NCBI RefSeq assembly: GCF_019431045.1
Contig: NZ_JAHXPT010000012.1
Coordinates: 1 to 64,000, forward strand
Origin: Clostridium weizhouense
GTDB lineage: Bacteria > Bacillota > Clostridia > Clostridiales > Clostridiaceae
Direction: 5' to 3'
DNA length: 64,000 nt
In this document: one piece after another, positions 34,689 to 43,172 of the stretch
How the letters are laid out: every line of letters begins with the position of its first letter
Position numbering within the stretch: the first letter of the stretch is position 1
The notes under the pieces: model-generated
Seen by the model: the letters and a program-made list of their open reading frames with translations, nothing else
Told to the model about the DNA's origin: nothing
Databases searched by the model: none
Program-made: the position numbers and the translations under genes

Positions 34689-35519
34689 ATGAATATAGCA
34701 GTTCTTAGTGGAAAAGGGGGAACTGGGAAAACTACAGTTTCTACAAATCTTGCCCTTGCATTAAAAGCAAATTATATTGACTGTGATGTAGAAGAACCTA
34801 ATGGATTTATATTTTTAAAACCTGAAATAAGTGAAGAAAAACAAGTTAAGATTGACTATCCTTTTATAGATTATAAGAAATGTGTTTCGTGTGGGAAATG
34901 TGTTGATGTATGTCAATTTAATTCTCTTGCAAAAGTTAAAGAAGATATAGTGCTTTTTAATAAGTTATGTCATGGATGTGGAGCTTGTAAAATTGTATGT
35001 AAATATGATGCGTTAACTTATAAAAAAAGAGAAATAGGAAAAATTGAATTTGGAAAAGCAAGGGGAATAGAGTGTAGAAAAGGATTGTTAAATATAAGTG
35101 AACCAATGGCTGTGCCAGTTATAAGGGAGCTTCTTAACGATTTGCCTGAAAACATTAATTTAATTGATTGTCCACCAGGAACTTCTTGTAATGTAGTAAC
35201 TAGTTTAAAATATGCAGATTCAGCAATTCTTGTTACAGAACCTTCAGAATTTGGACTTCATGATTTAAAAATGGCTGTTGAACTTGTAAAAATGTATAAC
35301 ATTCCTTTTGGAATAGTGATAAATAAAGATGATGGAAAAGATAATATAATAAAAAAATATTGTAAAAATGAAAAAATAGATTTAATTGGAGTTATACCTT
35401 ACAATAGAAATTCTGCAGTTTTATACTCTAATGGAGAAGTTTTATATGATGATTTAGAACATAAGAATTTATTTGATGATTTATCTAATAAAGTTAAGGA
35501 GGTGCTGAAATGGAATTAG
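34689..35519 (+). CDS. MinD-type ATPase with inserted 4Fe-4S ferredoxin domain (copy 1)
   Basis: 276 residues. Deviant Walker A 'LSGKGGTGKTTVSTNLALAL' at the N-terminus, then a two-cluster insert 'CVSCGKCVDVCQFN' and 'CHGCGACKIVCKYDA' near residues 62-107, and the switch II region 'NLIDCPPGTSCNVV'. This is the ParA/MinD family of iron-sulfur ATPases. Its stop lies beyond the start of the next ATPase (10-base overlap), so the two are coupled and probably form a hetero-dimer. RBS GGAGG. Confidence 0.9.
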   Translation: MNIAVLSGKGGTGKTTVSTNLALALKANYIDCDVEEPNGFIFLKPEISEEKQVKIDYPFIDYKKCVSCGKCVDVCQFNSLAKVKEDIVLFNKLCHGCGACKIVCKYDALTYKKREIGKIEFGKARGIECRKGLLNISEPMAVPVIRELLNDLPENINLIDCPPGTSCNVVTSLKYADSAILVTEPSEFGLHDLKMAVELVKMYNIPFGIVINKDDGKDNIIKKYCKNEKIDLIGVIPYNRNSAVLYSNGEVLYDDLEHKNLFDDLSNKVKEVLKWN

Positions 35520-36358
35520 TAGTTTTAAGTGGAAAAGGTGGAACAGGAAAAACTACAGTTGCCACTTCACTATCTGAACTTGCAAAAGATGTAATAAGAA
35601 TAGATTGTGATGTAGATGCACCAAATTTATATATGTTTTATAAAGGTAATGATATTGAAAAAAATAAATTTTATGGAAGTAAAAAAGCTACTATAAATGA
35701 ATTAAGTTGCATTCAATGTGGAAAATGTAAAGAAATATGTAAATTTAATGCTATAGAAGATTTTAAAATAAATTCATTTTTATGTGAGGGATGTGGAGCG
35801 TGCACTTTAGTATGCCCTAAAGAAGCTATAAAATTAGAAGACGAAAAAACAGCTGATACTTTTATTACTAAATTAGATAATGGAATAATATCAAGAGCAG
35901 AAATGGAAATTGGTAGCGATGGATCAGGAAAACTTATAAGTTATTTAAGGAAAAATGGTAGAAAGTTTAATTTAGAAGAAAAATTAACAATAATAGATGG
36001 TTCACCAGGAATTGGTTGTTCTGTAATATCATCTGTTACTGGAAGTGATGCAGTTTTAGTTGTTACCGAACCTACTAAATCAGGACTTGAAGACTTAATG
36101 AGAGTTGTTGCATTGTGTGAACATTTTGGTATTTTTACAATGGTTTGTATAAATAAATTTGATATAAATCTAGAAATGAGTAAGAATATAGAAAAATTTA
36201 TTAAAGATAAGGGATTAAGTTTGGTAGGAACAATTCCTTATGATGATGATGTTATGAAATCTATAAATGAATTAAAACCAATTGTATATTATACAGAAAG
36301 TAAGGCATCAGAATCTATTAAAGAAATGTGGAATAATATAAAAAAAATTATTTATTAA
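35510..36358 (+). CDS. MinD-type ATPase with inserted 4Fe-4S ferredoxin domain (copy 2)
   Basis: 282 residues, with the same architecture as its neighbour: 'LSGKGGTGKTTVATSLSEL', ferredoxin insert 'CIQCGKCKEICKFN' and 'CEGCGACTLVCPKEA', then 'TIIDGSPGIGCSVISSV'. The reading frame overlaps the previous gene by 10 bases and starts after AAGGAGGTG inside it. I infer a nucleotide-dependent cluster carrier. Confidence 0.9.
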   Translation: MELVVLSGKGGTGKTTVATSLSELAKDVIRIDCDVDAPNLYMFYKGNDIEKNKFYGSKKATINELSCIQCGKCKEICKFNAIEDFKINSFLCEGCGACTLVCPKEAIKLEDEKTADTFITKLDNGIISRAEMEIGSDGSGKLISYLRKNGRKFNLEEKLTIIDGSPGIGCSVISSVTGSDAVLVVTEPTKSGLEDLMRVVALCEHFGIFTMVCINKFDINLEMSKNIEKFIKDKGLSLVGTIPYDDDVMKSINELKPIVYYTESKASESIKEMWNNIKKIIY

Positions 36359-36394
36359 AGATATAAAGCTTTTAGTTACAAAAGGAGATCATAA

Positions 36395-36754
36395 ATGGAA
36401 AAAGTATTAGAATTTCATAAAGAAGGATATAATTGTGCAGAATCTGTACTTAAAGCATTTAATGAGGAAAATGGATTGAATATTCCAGTATCAATAGCTA
36501 GTCCTTTTGGTTCAGGAATGACTGTTGGAAGTACTTGTGGAGCAATAACAGGTACACTTATGGCAGTAGGAATGTTAAAAGGCAGAAATACAAATGAAGA
36601 AGTAAATAATTCAAGAACAGTTACAAGAGAAGTGATTAATAAAGTTAAAGAAAAATATGGAACAATTGAATGTATTGAACTTAAGAAAAAAGGTGTATCT
36701 TGTGATGAAATAATAAAATATGCTTATGATATATTAAAAGAATATTCAAAATAA
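36395..36754 (+). CDS. C_GCAxxG_C_C family redox protein
   Basis: 119 residues. The signature of this family is present: 'EGYNCAESVLKAF', then 'GSTCGAITGTLMAVGM', and two further Cys in 'IECIELKKKGVSCDE'. The family is thought to take part in redox or metal-related reactions but is uncharacterised. The RBS is AAAGGAG. It follows the ATPase pair by 36 bases. Confidence 0.85.
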   Translation: MEKVLEFHKEGYNCAESVLKAFNEENGLNIPVSIASPFGSGMTVGSTCGAITGTLMAVGMLKGRNTNEEVNNSRTVTREVINKVKEKYGTIECIELKKKGVSCDEIIKYAYDILKEYSK

Positions 36755-36824
36755 GATTAAATATTGTAATTACAAATTACAAAATTATTAATATAAAATT
36801 TAAAATATTTAGGAGGAAATGAAA

Positions 36825-37181
36825 ATGAAAATAGCAATTGCAACTCAAGAAAAATATGTAAGTGGACACTTTGGACACTGTGAAGGATTCACAATTTATG
36901 ATTTAGAAGAAGGAAAATCTCTAAAAAAAGATTTTATACCTAGTCCAGGACATAAACCAGGATTTTTACCAGTTTTCTTAAAAGAAAAGGATGTAAATGT
37001 AATAATTGCAGGTGGTATGGGAGAAACAGCACAAGATCTTTTTAAAGAAAATAACATAGAAGTTTTTGTTGGAGTTCAAGGATTATGTGATGATGTTATT
37101 CAAAAGTTTATAAAGGGAGAATTAAAATCAACAGGAAGTGTATGCACTGAACATGCTCATGAAGGACACTGCAATGACTAA
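36825..37181 (+). CDS. NifX/NifB-type cofactor-binding protein (copy 2)
   Basis: 118 residues from the ATG at 36825, 8 bases after AGGAGG; an ATG two codons earlier is too close. 'MKIAIATQEKYVSGHFGHCEGFTIYDLE' and 'VNVIIAGGMGETAQDLFKENNIEVFVGVQG' are typical of this domain; the C-terminus 'CTEHAHEGHCND' is rich in Cys and His, likely metal-binding. It differs from copy 1 in both ends, so it may handle another cluster. Confidence 0.87.
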   Translation: MKIAIATQEKYVSGHFGHCEGFTIYDLEEGKSLKKDFIPSPGHKPGFLPVFLKEKDVNVIIAGGMGETAQDLFKENNIEVFVGVQGLCDDVIQKFIKGELKSTGSVCTEHAHEGHCND

Positions 37182-37198
37182 TAATTGGGAATATATAT

Positions 37199-37663
37199 AT
37201 GGATAAAGATATTTCTTTTTATAAAGATATAATTCAAAAAAATGGACATAAATTTACTATGCAAAAAAGAATTGTATTATTAGAAATAATTAATTCTAAG
37301 ACTCATTTATCAGCAAAAGAAATTTATGAAAAAGTTAAAAATGAAAATATTGGTTTTACTACCATATATAGAAGTTTAAAATTATTTAGTGATTTAGGTA
37401 TAATAAAAGAAATAAATATTGATGGGATAAGTTATTATGAAATAAAAATTTTTAGTGGAAAGCCTCTGCATATTCATTTTAAATGTTCCAAATGTAATAG
37501 TATAATAGATATTGATGACAACTATTTAAATTTAGAGTATATTAAATTAAATAGAAAAGTTGAAGAAAAAAAGGCTGTAGAAGTAAATGATGTAGATATT
37601 ATGCTAATTGGAATATGCAACAGATGCAAGGAGGATGAAGATGGCAAGACCAACAAAGTTTAG
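37199..37663 (+). CDS. Fur-family metal-dependent regulator
   Basis: 154 residues. The winged helix 'KFTMQKRIVLLEIINSKTHLSAKEIYEKVKNENIGFTTIYRSLKLFSDLGII' is typical of Fur/PerR/Zur. The C-terminal part has two Cys pairs, 'CSKCN' and 'CNRC', the structural zinc site, and 'PLHIHFKC', a variant of the H-H-H region. The effector metal is not certain. It is the best candidate for binding ATTGGCATTTG-type sites before this operon. Its 3' end overlaps the DUF134 gene by 23 bases. Confidence 0.85.
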   Translation: MDKDISFYKDIIQKNGHKFTMQKRIVLLEIINSKTHLSAKEIYEKVKNENIGFTTIYRSLKLFSDLGIIKEINIDGISYYEIKIFSGKPLHIHFKCSKCNSIIDIDDNYLNLEYIKLNRKVEEKKAVEVNDVDIMLIGICNRCKEDEDGKTNKV

Positions 37664-38096
37664 ACGAGTAGAATTTTTCCCAGAAGATAACTATTTTGTA
37701 CCTTGGGGAAAACCTAAATGTGAAATTGAAGAGATAGTTTTAAAGGTAGAAGAACTTGAAGCTATGAGATTAAAAGATATTGAAGGTTTAAATCAAGAAG
37801 AATGTGCTGAAAAAATGGAAGTCTCAAGACAAACATTTCAAAATATTATAGATAGCGCAAGAAAAAAGACAGCACTTGCTTTAACAGAAGGAAAAGCAAT
37901 AAAAATAAGTGGTGGACATTATACTACAAAACTTTGTAAATTTAAATGTCTAGATTGTGAAACAGTTTATGAGATAAATTATGATCAAGATAGATTTATT
38001 TGCCCAAATTGTGGTTCAGAAAAAGTTATGTGCAATAAGAAAGCACAATTTTGTAAAGATTGGTGCAAGGGTAATAATAGAGAAATTAATACTTAA
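37641..38096 (+). CDS. DUF134-family helix-turn-helix protein
   Basis: 151 residues from the ATG at 37641, 7 bases after AAGGAGG within the Fur-like gene. 'MARPTKFRRVEFFPEDNYFVPWG' and 'LKDIEGLNQEECAEKMEVSRQTFQNIIDSARKKTALALTEGKAI' form the DUF134 helix-turn-helix. A C-terminal zinc ribbon 'CKFKCLDCETVY...CPNCGSEKVMC' follows. DUF134 genes commonly sit beside NifX-type genes, as here; a regulatory role is assumed for the family. Confidence 0.87.
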   Translation: MARPTKFRRVEFFPEDNYFVPWGKPKCEIEEIVLKVEELEAMRLKDIEGLNQEECAEKMEVSRQTFQNIIDSARKKTALALTEGKAIKISGGHYTTKLCKFKCLDCETVYEINYDQDRFICPNCGSEKVMCNKKAQFCKDWCKGNNREINT

Positions 38097-38122
38097 GGTT
38101 TTAAAGACGGGAAGTAGAGTAT

Positions 38123-38503
38123 ATGTTTAAAGAAGAATATTCAAATATTGTTATGGATCATTTTATGTGTCCTAGAAATATGGGATTAATAAGTAATTTA
38201 AATGGAGAAGGAACAAATGGGGACCCGAAATGTGGAGATTACTTAAATATATATATAAGAGTAGAAAATAACTTGATAGAAGATATAAGTTTTTTAGTAT
38301 ATGGTTGTCCAGCATCGATTGCTACAAGTAGTATGACAACAGAACTGGCAAAAGGTAAAACGTTAGAAGAAGCATTAAAAATTACTGAAGATGATATAAT
38401 AGATGCTTTAGGAGGATTACCTGAAAATAAAAAACATTGTTCTAATCTTGGTGTTATGGCTTTAAAAAATGCTATTCAGGATTATTATAAAAGAAAAATA
38501 TGA
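38123..38503 (+). CDS. U-type iron-sulfur scaffold protein (copy 2)
   Basis: 126 residues, closely similar to copy 1 along most of its length, including long identical DNA stretches around 'IYIRVENNLIEDISFLV'. Ligands: 'GDPKCGDY', 'YGCPASIATSSM', 'KKHCSNLG'. It has the normal C-P-A-S-I-A-T site, unlike copy 1, so it may be the conventional scaffold. It ends the second unit at a strong terminator. Confidence 0.9.
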   Translation: MFKEEYSNIVMDHFMCPRNMGLISNLNGEGTNGDPKCGDYLNIYIRVENNLIEDISFLVYGCPASIATSSMTTELAKGKTLEEALKITEDDIIDALGGLPENKKHCSNLGVMALKNAIQDYYKRKI

Positions 38504-38593
38504 TAATAAAAATATATGATAAATAATATAGTTATAATTTTTATTATAAAGTGTTTAGAGTTAGGGTTTGATTTTCTAGATACAAAGTTATTT

Positions 38594-38640
38594 AAAAGAG
38601 CCCAAAGTAGAATTTTAAGTTTTCTACTTTGGGCTCTTTT
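38594..38640. terminator. Strong bidirectional terminator
   Basis: AAAAGAGCCCAAAGTAGAA and TTCTACTTTGGGCTCTTTT are perfectly complementary over 19 bases; it closes both the Fe-S operon and the convergent acid phosphatase gene. Confidence 0.93.
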
Positions 38641-38642
38641 AT

Positions 38643-39533
38643 TTATTTTTGAGCTTCACTAGATGTCCAAGTTCTTAAATGTGATTTTCTAACTTTATCC
38701 TTACCAGCTGCATCTAATTTCCAATAATCGCTTGATAAAGCACCTTCCCAATGTCCGTATACTGGATTTGGTAAGATAATAAAGTGAGTTCCAAAATTAT
38801 CTTTATTTTTATCAACTAATTCATTTCTTTCTGCTACCCCTTTACCATAAGAACCAACAGGGAAATCACCTTCATCATCACCCATATAAATTATTACATT
38901 ATAATCTTTAGTTATCTCATCCATTCTAGGTTGTTTATTACTAGAAGTAGTTTTTAAACGCATATGTTGTTTATCTACGCATGGATAACCTAATTTTTGA
39001 AGATTTTTTATTGTAGCGTCAAGTCCAGTTTTTTCATCTCTTCCTGTTACATAAAATATTTCCACGCCTTTACTTGAAGCATAATTTAAGAATTCTTTTG
39101 CGCCAGGCATAGCTTTAGCATCAGCGTGATCTACCCATTCTCCCCATGTTTTATCACTAAAAGCTTTATCTTTGCCAATCAATCCTGCTTCATATTCATT
39201 ATTATCAATTACAGCTTCATCACAATCAGTAATTATAGCTAAAGGTTTATCTCCAGTTTTAAATTTTGAAGATTCTTTATCTACAATCATTTGTGCAGTA
39301 TTATAAGCTTGATAGCATAAGGCTCTATATTCACCAGATGTTTGCATCCAAGCTACTCCCATTACTAATTGTTCATTTAAATCTTTTAAACTTTTATTAG
39401 ATTCAGTACTTATTTTTTGTTGAGTATCCTTATCTTGTCCAATATTTGTAGTTGCTAAAGCAGTAGTGGATGAAGACATTAAGACAAAACTTAATGCCAT
39501 TGACATTAAAAATTTCTTTTTACTTTTTAACAT
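38643..39533 (-). CDS. Exported class C acid phosphatase, e(P4)-like
   Basis: 296 residues. A Sec signal peptide with A-L-A cleavage near residue 27 ('FVLMSSSTTALA'); there is no lipobox, unlike the e(P4) lipoproteins. The HAD motifs are 'AIITDCDEAVIDNN' (D-x-D) near residue 95, 'FYVTGRDEKTG', and 'IIYMGDDEGDF'. The family dephosphorylates nucleotides and other monophosphates outside the cell. The start lies after GGAGGGG. The gene has its own promoter region, in the 386-base gap before DedA. Confidence 0.88.
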   Translation of the reverse strand: MLKSKKKFLMSMALSFVLMSSSTTALATTNIGQDKDTQQKISTESNKSLKDLNEQLVMGVAWMQTSGEYRALCYQAYNTAQMIVDKESSKFKTGDKPLAIITDCDEAVIDNNEYEAGLIGKDKAFSDKTWGEWVDHADAKAMPGAKEFLNYASSKGVEIFYVTGRDEKTGLDATIKNLQKLGYPCVDKQHMRLKTTSSNKQPRMDEITKDYNVIIYMGDDEGDFPVGSYGKGVAERNELVDKNKDNFGTHFIILPNPVYGHWEGALSSDYWKLDAAGKDKVRKSHLRTWTSSEAQK

Positions 39534-39919
39534 ATAAACCCCTCCTATTTGTAAAAGATTACATATAAATATATTCTACATATGTATAAAATTTCCTTTA
39601 GGCTATAATATTTCTTTTTAAATTTTAACTGTGAATAATAATATATAAGTAAAATTTAATATCTTTGATTTAAAAAATATTTAAATCAAAGATATTTATG
39701 TTCTATAAGAGAAAATAAATATATAGAATATATAGATTTTAATCATTTGTTTATTTCAATTAATCCTATAAATAAATATATTTTTACTTATTAGGATAAA
39801 TATGTTTTATAAGGATTAAATATGAATAAATTTTAACTGTATATTCAAAATTTATTCATATTTATGATATAATTTAATATGTAAAATTGTAAATTATAAC
39901 TATAATATAGGAGGAAAAA
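39534..39919. promoter_or_regulatory. Divergent intergenic region with two perfect palindromes
   Basis: ATCTTTGATTTAA (39661-39673) / TTAAATCAAAGAT (39680-39692) is a perfect 13-bp repeat. TAAATATGAATAAATTTT (39817-39834) / AAAATTTATTCATATTTA (39847-39864) is a perfect 18-bp repeat lying immediately before GATATAATT, a likely -10 for the DedA-like gene. Confidence 0.6.
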
Positions 39920-40570
39920 ATGAATAATTTTACGTTAATAGTAGATATCTTTTTACATCTTGATAAATATTTAGGAACAGTAATAAATAATTATGGAATA
40001 GAAACATATTTAATATTATTTTTTATAATATTCTGTGAAACAGGGCTAGTAGTAACTCCATTTTTACCAGGAGATTCACTTATTTTTGCAGCAGCTACGT
40101 TTGCAGCTCTTGGAGCAATTAATATTTATATATTAATACCTATTTTGATAATATCAGCAGTTTTTGGGGATACAGTAAATTATGAGATAGGAAGATTATT
40201 GGGAAAGAAAGCCTTTAAAATTTGCAATGGTAAACTTATAAAGAAAAATCATATAGATAAAACTAATGAATTTTATGAAAAATATGGTGGTAAGACAATA
40301 ATATTTGCAAGATTTATTCCTATAGTGCGTACTTTTGCACCTTTTGTAGCAGGTATAGGTAAAATGAATTATAAAAAATTCTTTTTATTTAACTCTATTG
40401 GAGGTACTTTATGGGTGTTAATAGTAGCATTGTCTGGATACTTTTTTGGACAAGTAGAGTTTATAAAAAATAATTTTTCAATAGTTGTTATTATGATAAT
40501 TTTTATATCTATATTACCTGCTTTAATTGAATTTGCAAAACATAAATTAAAAAAAACTGCAATGGATTAA
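39920..40570 (+). CDS. DedA-family membrane protein
   Basis: 216 residues. 'FFIIFCETGLVVTPFLPGDSLIFAAATFAAL' has the conserved acidic residue and P-G-D-S, and 'GGKTIIFARFIPIVRTFAPFVAGIGKM' holds the arginine-rich conserved motif; several membrane helices. DedA proteins act as lipid carriers/flippases for phospholipid and undecaprenyl phosphate groups in characterised cases. The RBS is AGGAGG. Monocistronic. Confidence 0.88.
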   Translation: MNNFTLIVDIFLHLDKYLGTVINNYGIETYLILFFIIFCETGLVVTPFLPGDSLIFAAATFAALGAINIYILIPILIISAVFGDTVNYEIGRLLGKKAFKICNGKLIKKNHIDKTNEFYEKYGGKTIIFARFIPIVRTFAPFVAGIGKMNYKKFFLFNSIGGTLWVLIVALSGYFFGQVEFIKNNFSIVVIMIIFISILPALIEFAKHKLKKTAMD

Positions 40571-40673
40571 TAAGAGATATTTTCTGTTTAGAATTGCTTT
40601 TATTTTAATTTAAATGTAAAGTATAAATGGAAGTTTATACTTTTAACTAATTTTAATTTTAGGAGAAAAAATA

Positions 40674-41012
40674 ATGAATATACAAATATTTGGGATTAAA
40701 AAATGTTTTGACACAAAAAAGGCTGAAAGATATTTTAAGGAAAGGAAAATAAATTTTCAATTTATAGACTTGAATGAAAAGGGTATGAGTAAAGGCGAAC
40801 TTTCAAGTGTTTTAACAAGCATAAATATAAATGATTTAATAAATTCTAAAGCTAAAGACTATATTAAATTAAATTTGAATAATATAAGAAGTAGTGAAAT
40901 AAAATCAGAAATACTTTTAAAGAATCCTAAAGTAATGAATACTCCGGTAGTAAGAAACGGTAAAATAGCAACTATAGGATATAAACCTGAAATTTGGGAA
41001 ACTTGGGAATAA
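40674..41012 (+). CDS. ArsC/Spx-family thioredoxin-fold protein
   Basis: 112 residues. 'IQIFGIKKCFDTKKAERYFKERKINFQFIDL' is the ArsC/Spx/YffB opening, with only one Cys in C-x2-x position (C-F-D-T). 'NPKVMNTPVVRNGKIATIGYKPEIW' is the matching C-terminal part. It cannot form a C-x2-C disulfide. The function could be regulatory (Spx-like) or thiol-related. RBS AGGAG. Confidence 0.83.
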   Translation: MNIQIFGIKKCFDTKKAERYFKERKINFQFIDLNEKGMSKGELSSVLTSININDLINSKAKDYIKLNLNNIRSSEIKSEILLKNPKVMNTPVVRNGKIATIGYKPEIWETWE

Positions 41013-41046
41013 AAATAAGTCTATCAATAACGATAGACTTATTTTT
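41011..41046. terminator. Bidirectional terminator
   Basis: AATAAGTCTATC (41014-41025) / GATAGACTTATT (41032-41043), a perfect stem with A-run and T-run, between convergent genes. The flavin reductase gene stop lies inside the T-run. Confidence 0.85.
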
Positions 41047-41641
41047 ATTTAGTATTTTTTTTACGTTTTTTGGTATTTTTTTTCATAACAGAATAACCAA
41101 ATGAACCAATAGGTTTTTTACTTAATGGGAAATATTCTCCATGACAATAAGAAATTAAATTGGCATTTTCAAAATGAATCTTTCCATTTTCATCTAATAA
41201 ATTTGAATCAATATGTGAACATAAAACTTCGGCTATAAACATATCATGTGATCCTAAAGGAACAATTTGGCTTACTTTACACTCAATATTAATAGGACAT
41301 TCATTTATATAAGGAGTAGATATTTTATCACTATCTTTTAATGTAAATTTCATTTCTTCTATCTTATTATTTTTTTTCCCAGATCTAACACCACAATAAT
41401 CTACTGCTTTAACTAAATCAGAGCTAGGCAAATTTACAACAAACTCCATAGATTCTTTTATATATTCATAAGAAAGTCTTTCGGGCCTTATTGAAATATA
41501 TAACATAGGAGGTCTAGTAGAAGCAGTACCAGTCCATCCTACAGTAAAAACGTTAGTTTCACCTTGGCTATTTTTAGAAGTAATTAATACTACGGGTACA
41601 GGGTTTAAAATTGCACTACCCTTAAATTGAATTTTATCCAT
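41045..41641 (-). CDS. Flavin reductase-like FMN-binding protein
   Basis: 198 residues, one flavin reductase-like (split-barrel) domain. 'AILNPVPVVLITSKNSQGETNVFTVGWTGTASTRPPMLYISIRPERLSYEYIKESMEFVVNLPSSDLVKAVDYCG' is the FMN-binding front, and 'GSHDMFIAEVL' the typical closing part. The reaction uses NAD(P)H or another donor and free or bound FMN. The C-terminal 'MKKNTKKRKKNTK' is a basic tail of low complexity. GGAGAATATAT is the RBS area. Confidence 0.85.
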   Translation of the reverse strand: MDKIQFKGSAILNPVPVVLITSKNSQGETNVFTVGWTGTASTRPPMLYISIRPERLSYEYIKESMEFVVNLPSSDLVKAVDYCGVRSGKKNNKIEEMKFTLKDSDKISTPYINECPINIECKVSQIVPLGSHDMFIAEVLCSHIDSNLLDENGKIHFENANLISYCHGEYFPLSKKPIGSFGYSVMKKNTKKRKKNTK

Positions 41642-41683
41642 ATATATTCTCCTATGTAAATAAAACTTATAATTTAGTTATTT

Positions 41684-42967
41684 TTAATATCTTCTTCTAT
41701 AACGTCTTCTTCTATTTCTATTATTTTTAGCCATATTTCTAATAAAGAATATTAATGTAACTATTATAATAGCTATTATTAATACAGTACCATATAATAA
41801 TAGGTTGTCTTTAAAAATTTTTCCTACAGATATTCCAACTGTACCTTGAACTTCTTCACTATAGTTTCTAGTACTATATGTTAATTTAGTATCTTTATTG
41901 AAAGCAAGTTTCCAAGCACTACCGTTTGAAGGATTATAAGTTATCTTTGAATCCTTATCGTTTATATCATTTTTATAATACATTACATCTTGAGTCAAAG
42001 CTATAGGAACAGTAATAGTTTTTGTTGGTCCAAAGAACCCAAATGCTTTGTATTGTAAATCAGTAGTACCAACTTCTTCATTTGCTTTTTTGTATACTTC
42101 TTTTTGTGCTGTAGAACTATAATTCATGATTGCGTCCATGTCATTAAACTTAGTCATGTCAGCATTATCAATCTGTCTACTCTTAAGTACTACACCTATT
42201 AACTGTCTTCCATCTTTTTCATACACAGCAGCTAAACAACCACCAGCAGCATTTGTTAATCCAGTTTTTCCAGCAATATTACCATTTTTACCAAGTCCTA
42301 AATTTCTATTTTCTAAAATTATTCTAGTGTTACCAATGTTTATTGGTGCTTCTTTTAATTCCATAGTTTCTTTTTCCCATGGATTTTCGAAAGCAGCTTT
42401 GGTAATTAATGATAAATCATACGCTGTTGTGTAGTGGTTAGGATCATGTAGACCATTAGCAGTAATAAAATTACTATTATTAGCACCTAGTTCTTTTGCT
42501 CTTTTGTTCATTAAATCTGCAAATGCGGTAGCACTACCAGAAACATTATCAGCAATCATATAAGCAGTATCATTACCAGAGAAAAGAAGCAATCCTTTCA
42601 TTACGTCATCAGCAAGCATTTTATCTCCAATTTTCATGCTATTTTTCATGTAGTTAATGTTTAAAGAATATTCAGGTTGATCTTTAGCTGATTTTGTAAA
42701 AGTAATTTCTTGATTTTTACTCCTGTTTTCAGCTAACAATAAGCCTGTTAAAAGCTTAGTAGTACTCGCTGGATATCTTTTGCTGTCTGCATCTTTAGAA
42801 TAAATTACCTCTCCAGTCTTTAAATCCATTGTTAAAGCTGCTTCAGCTTGAATTGTTGGTAAGTTTTGTGTTTTTGATTCACTAGCATAACTCTTTAAAG
42901 AAAATGGTGTAAATAATGAAATGGAAAGAGTTAATGCAAGTGTTTTTAAAATAAAATTTTTTTTCAA
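41684..42967 (-). CDS. D-alanyl-D-alanine carboxypeptidase (DacF/PBP5-like)
   Basis: 427 residues from a TTG start 7 bases after GGGGAG; the ATG five codons earlier contains that RBS. Signal peptide 'FILKTLALTLSISLFTPFSLKSYA'. Catalytic motifs: 'YPASTTKLL' (S-x2-K), 'FSGNDTAYM' (S-x-N) and 'AGKTGLTNAAGG' (K-T-G). The extra C-terminal domain is followed by one membrane helix 'GTVLIIAIIIVTLIFFI' and the basic tail 'NRNRRRRYRRRY'. It trims the terminal D-Ala of pentapeptides outside the membrane. Confidence 0.9.
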   Translation of the reverse strand: MKKNFILKTLALTLSISLFTPFSLKSYASESKTQNLPTIQAEAALTMDLKTGEVIYSKDADSKRYPASTTKLLTGLLLAENRSKNQEITFTKSAKDQPEYSLNINYMKNSMKIGDKMLADDVMKGLLLFSGNDTAYMIADNVSGSATAFADLMNKRAKELGANNSNFITANGLHDPNHYTTAYDLSLITKAAFENPWEKETMELKEAPINIGNTRIILENRNLGLGKNGNIAGKTGLTNAAGGCLAAVYEKDGRQLIGVVLKSRQIDNADMTKFNDMDAIMNYSSTAQKEVYKKANEEVGTTDLQYKAFGFFGPTKTITVPIALTQDVMYYKNDINDKDSKITYNPSNGSAWKLAFNKDTKLTYSTRNYSEEVQGTVGISVGKIFKDNLLLYGTVLIIAIIIVTLIFFIRNMAKNNRNRRRRYRRRY

Positions 42968-43050
42968 GTAAGATCTCCCCATCTCTATATTAATATATTA
43001 AACAACATTAAGTATAACATTTATGTTACATAATAACAATAAAATCAACG

Positions 43051-43100
43051 TAATTAGAGGTAAATCTACCAATTACAATTGTTAGATTTACCTCTAATTA
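43051..43100. promoter_or_regulatory. Perfect 18-bp inverted repeat between divergent cell-wall genes
   Basis: TAATTAGAGGTAAATCTA (43051-43068) and TAGATTTACCTCTAATTA (43083-43100) are exactly complementary with a 14-base spacer. No T-run follows, so an operator or shared regulator site is more likely than a terminator. It lies between the D,D-carboxypeptidase and the deacetylase genes. Confidence 0.6.
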
Positions 43101-43172
43101 CTACATATATATTAAAATTTTTTGAACAAACTATATATAACAATATAAAAGGTTTGAAAAGGGGTGAATAGC

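Noticed and set aside
34305..38503. Nitrogenase accessory cluster
   Set aside because: NifX-like and NifU-like domains occur widely in anaerobes without nitrogenase; no nifHDK or nifB is present here.
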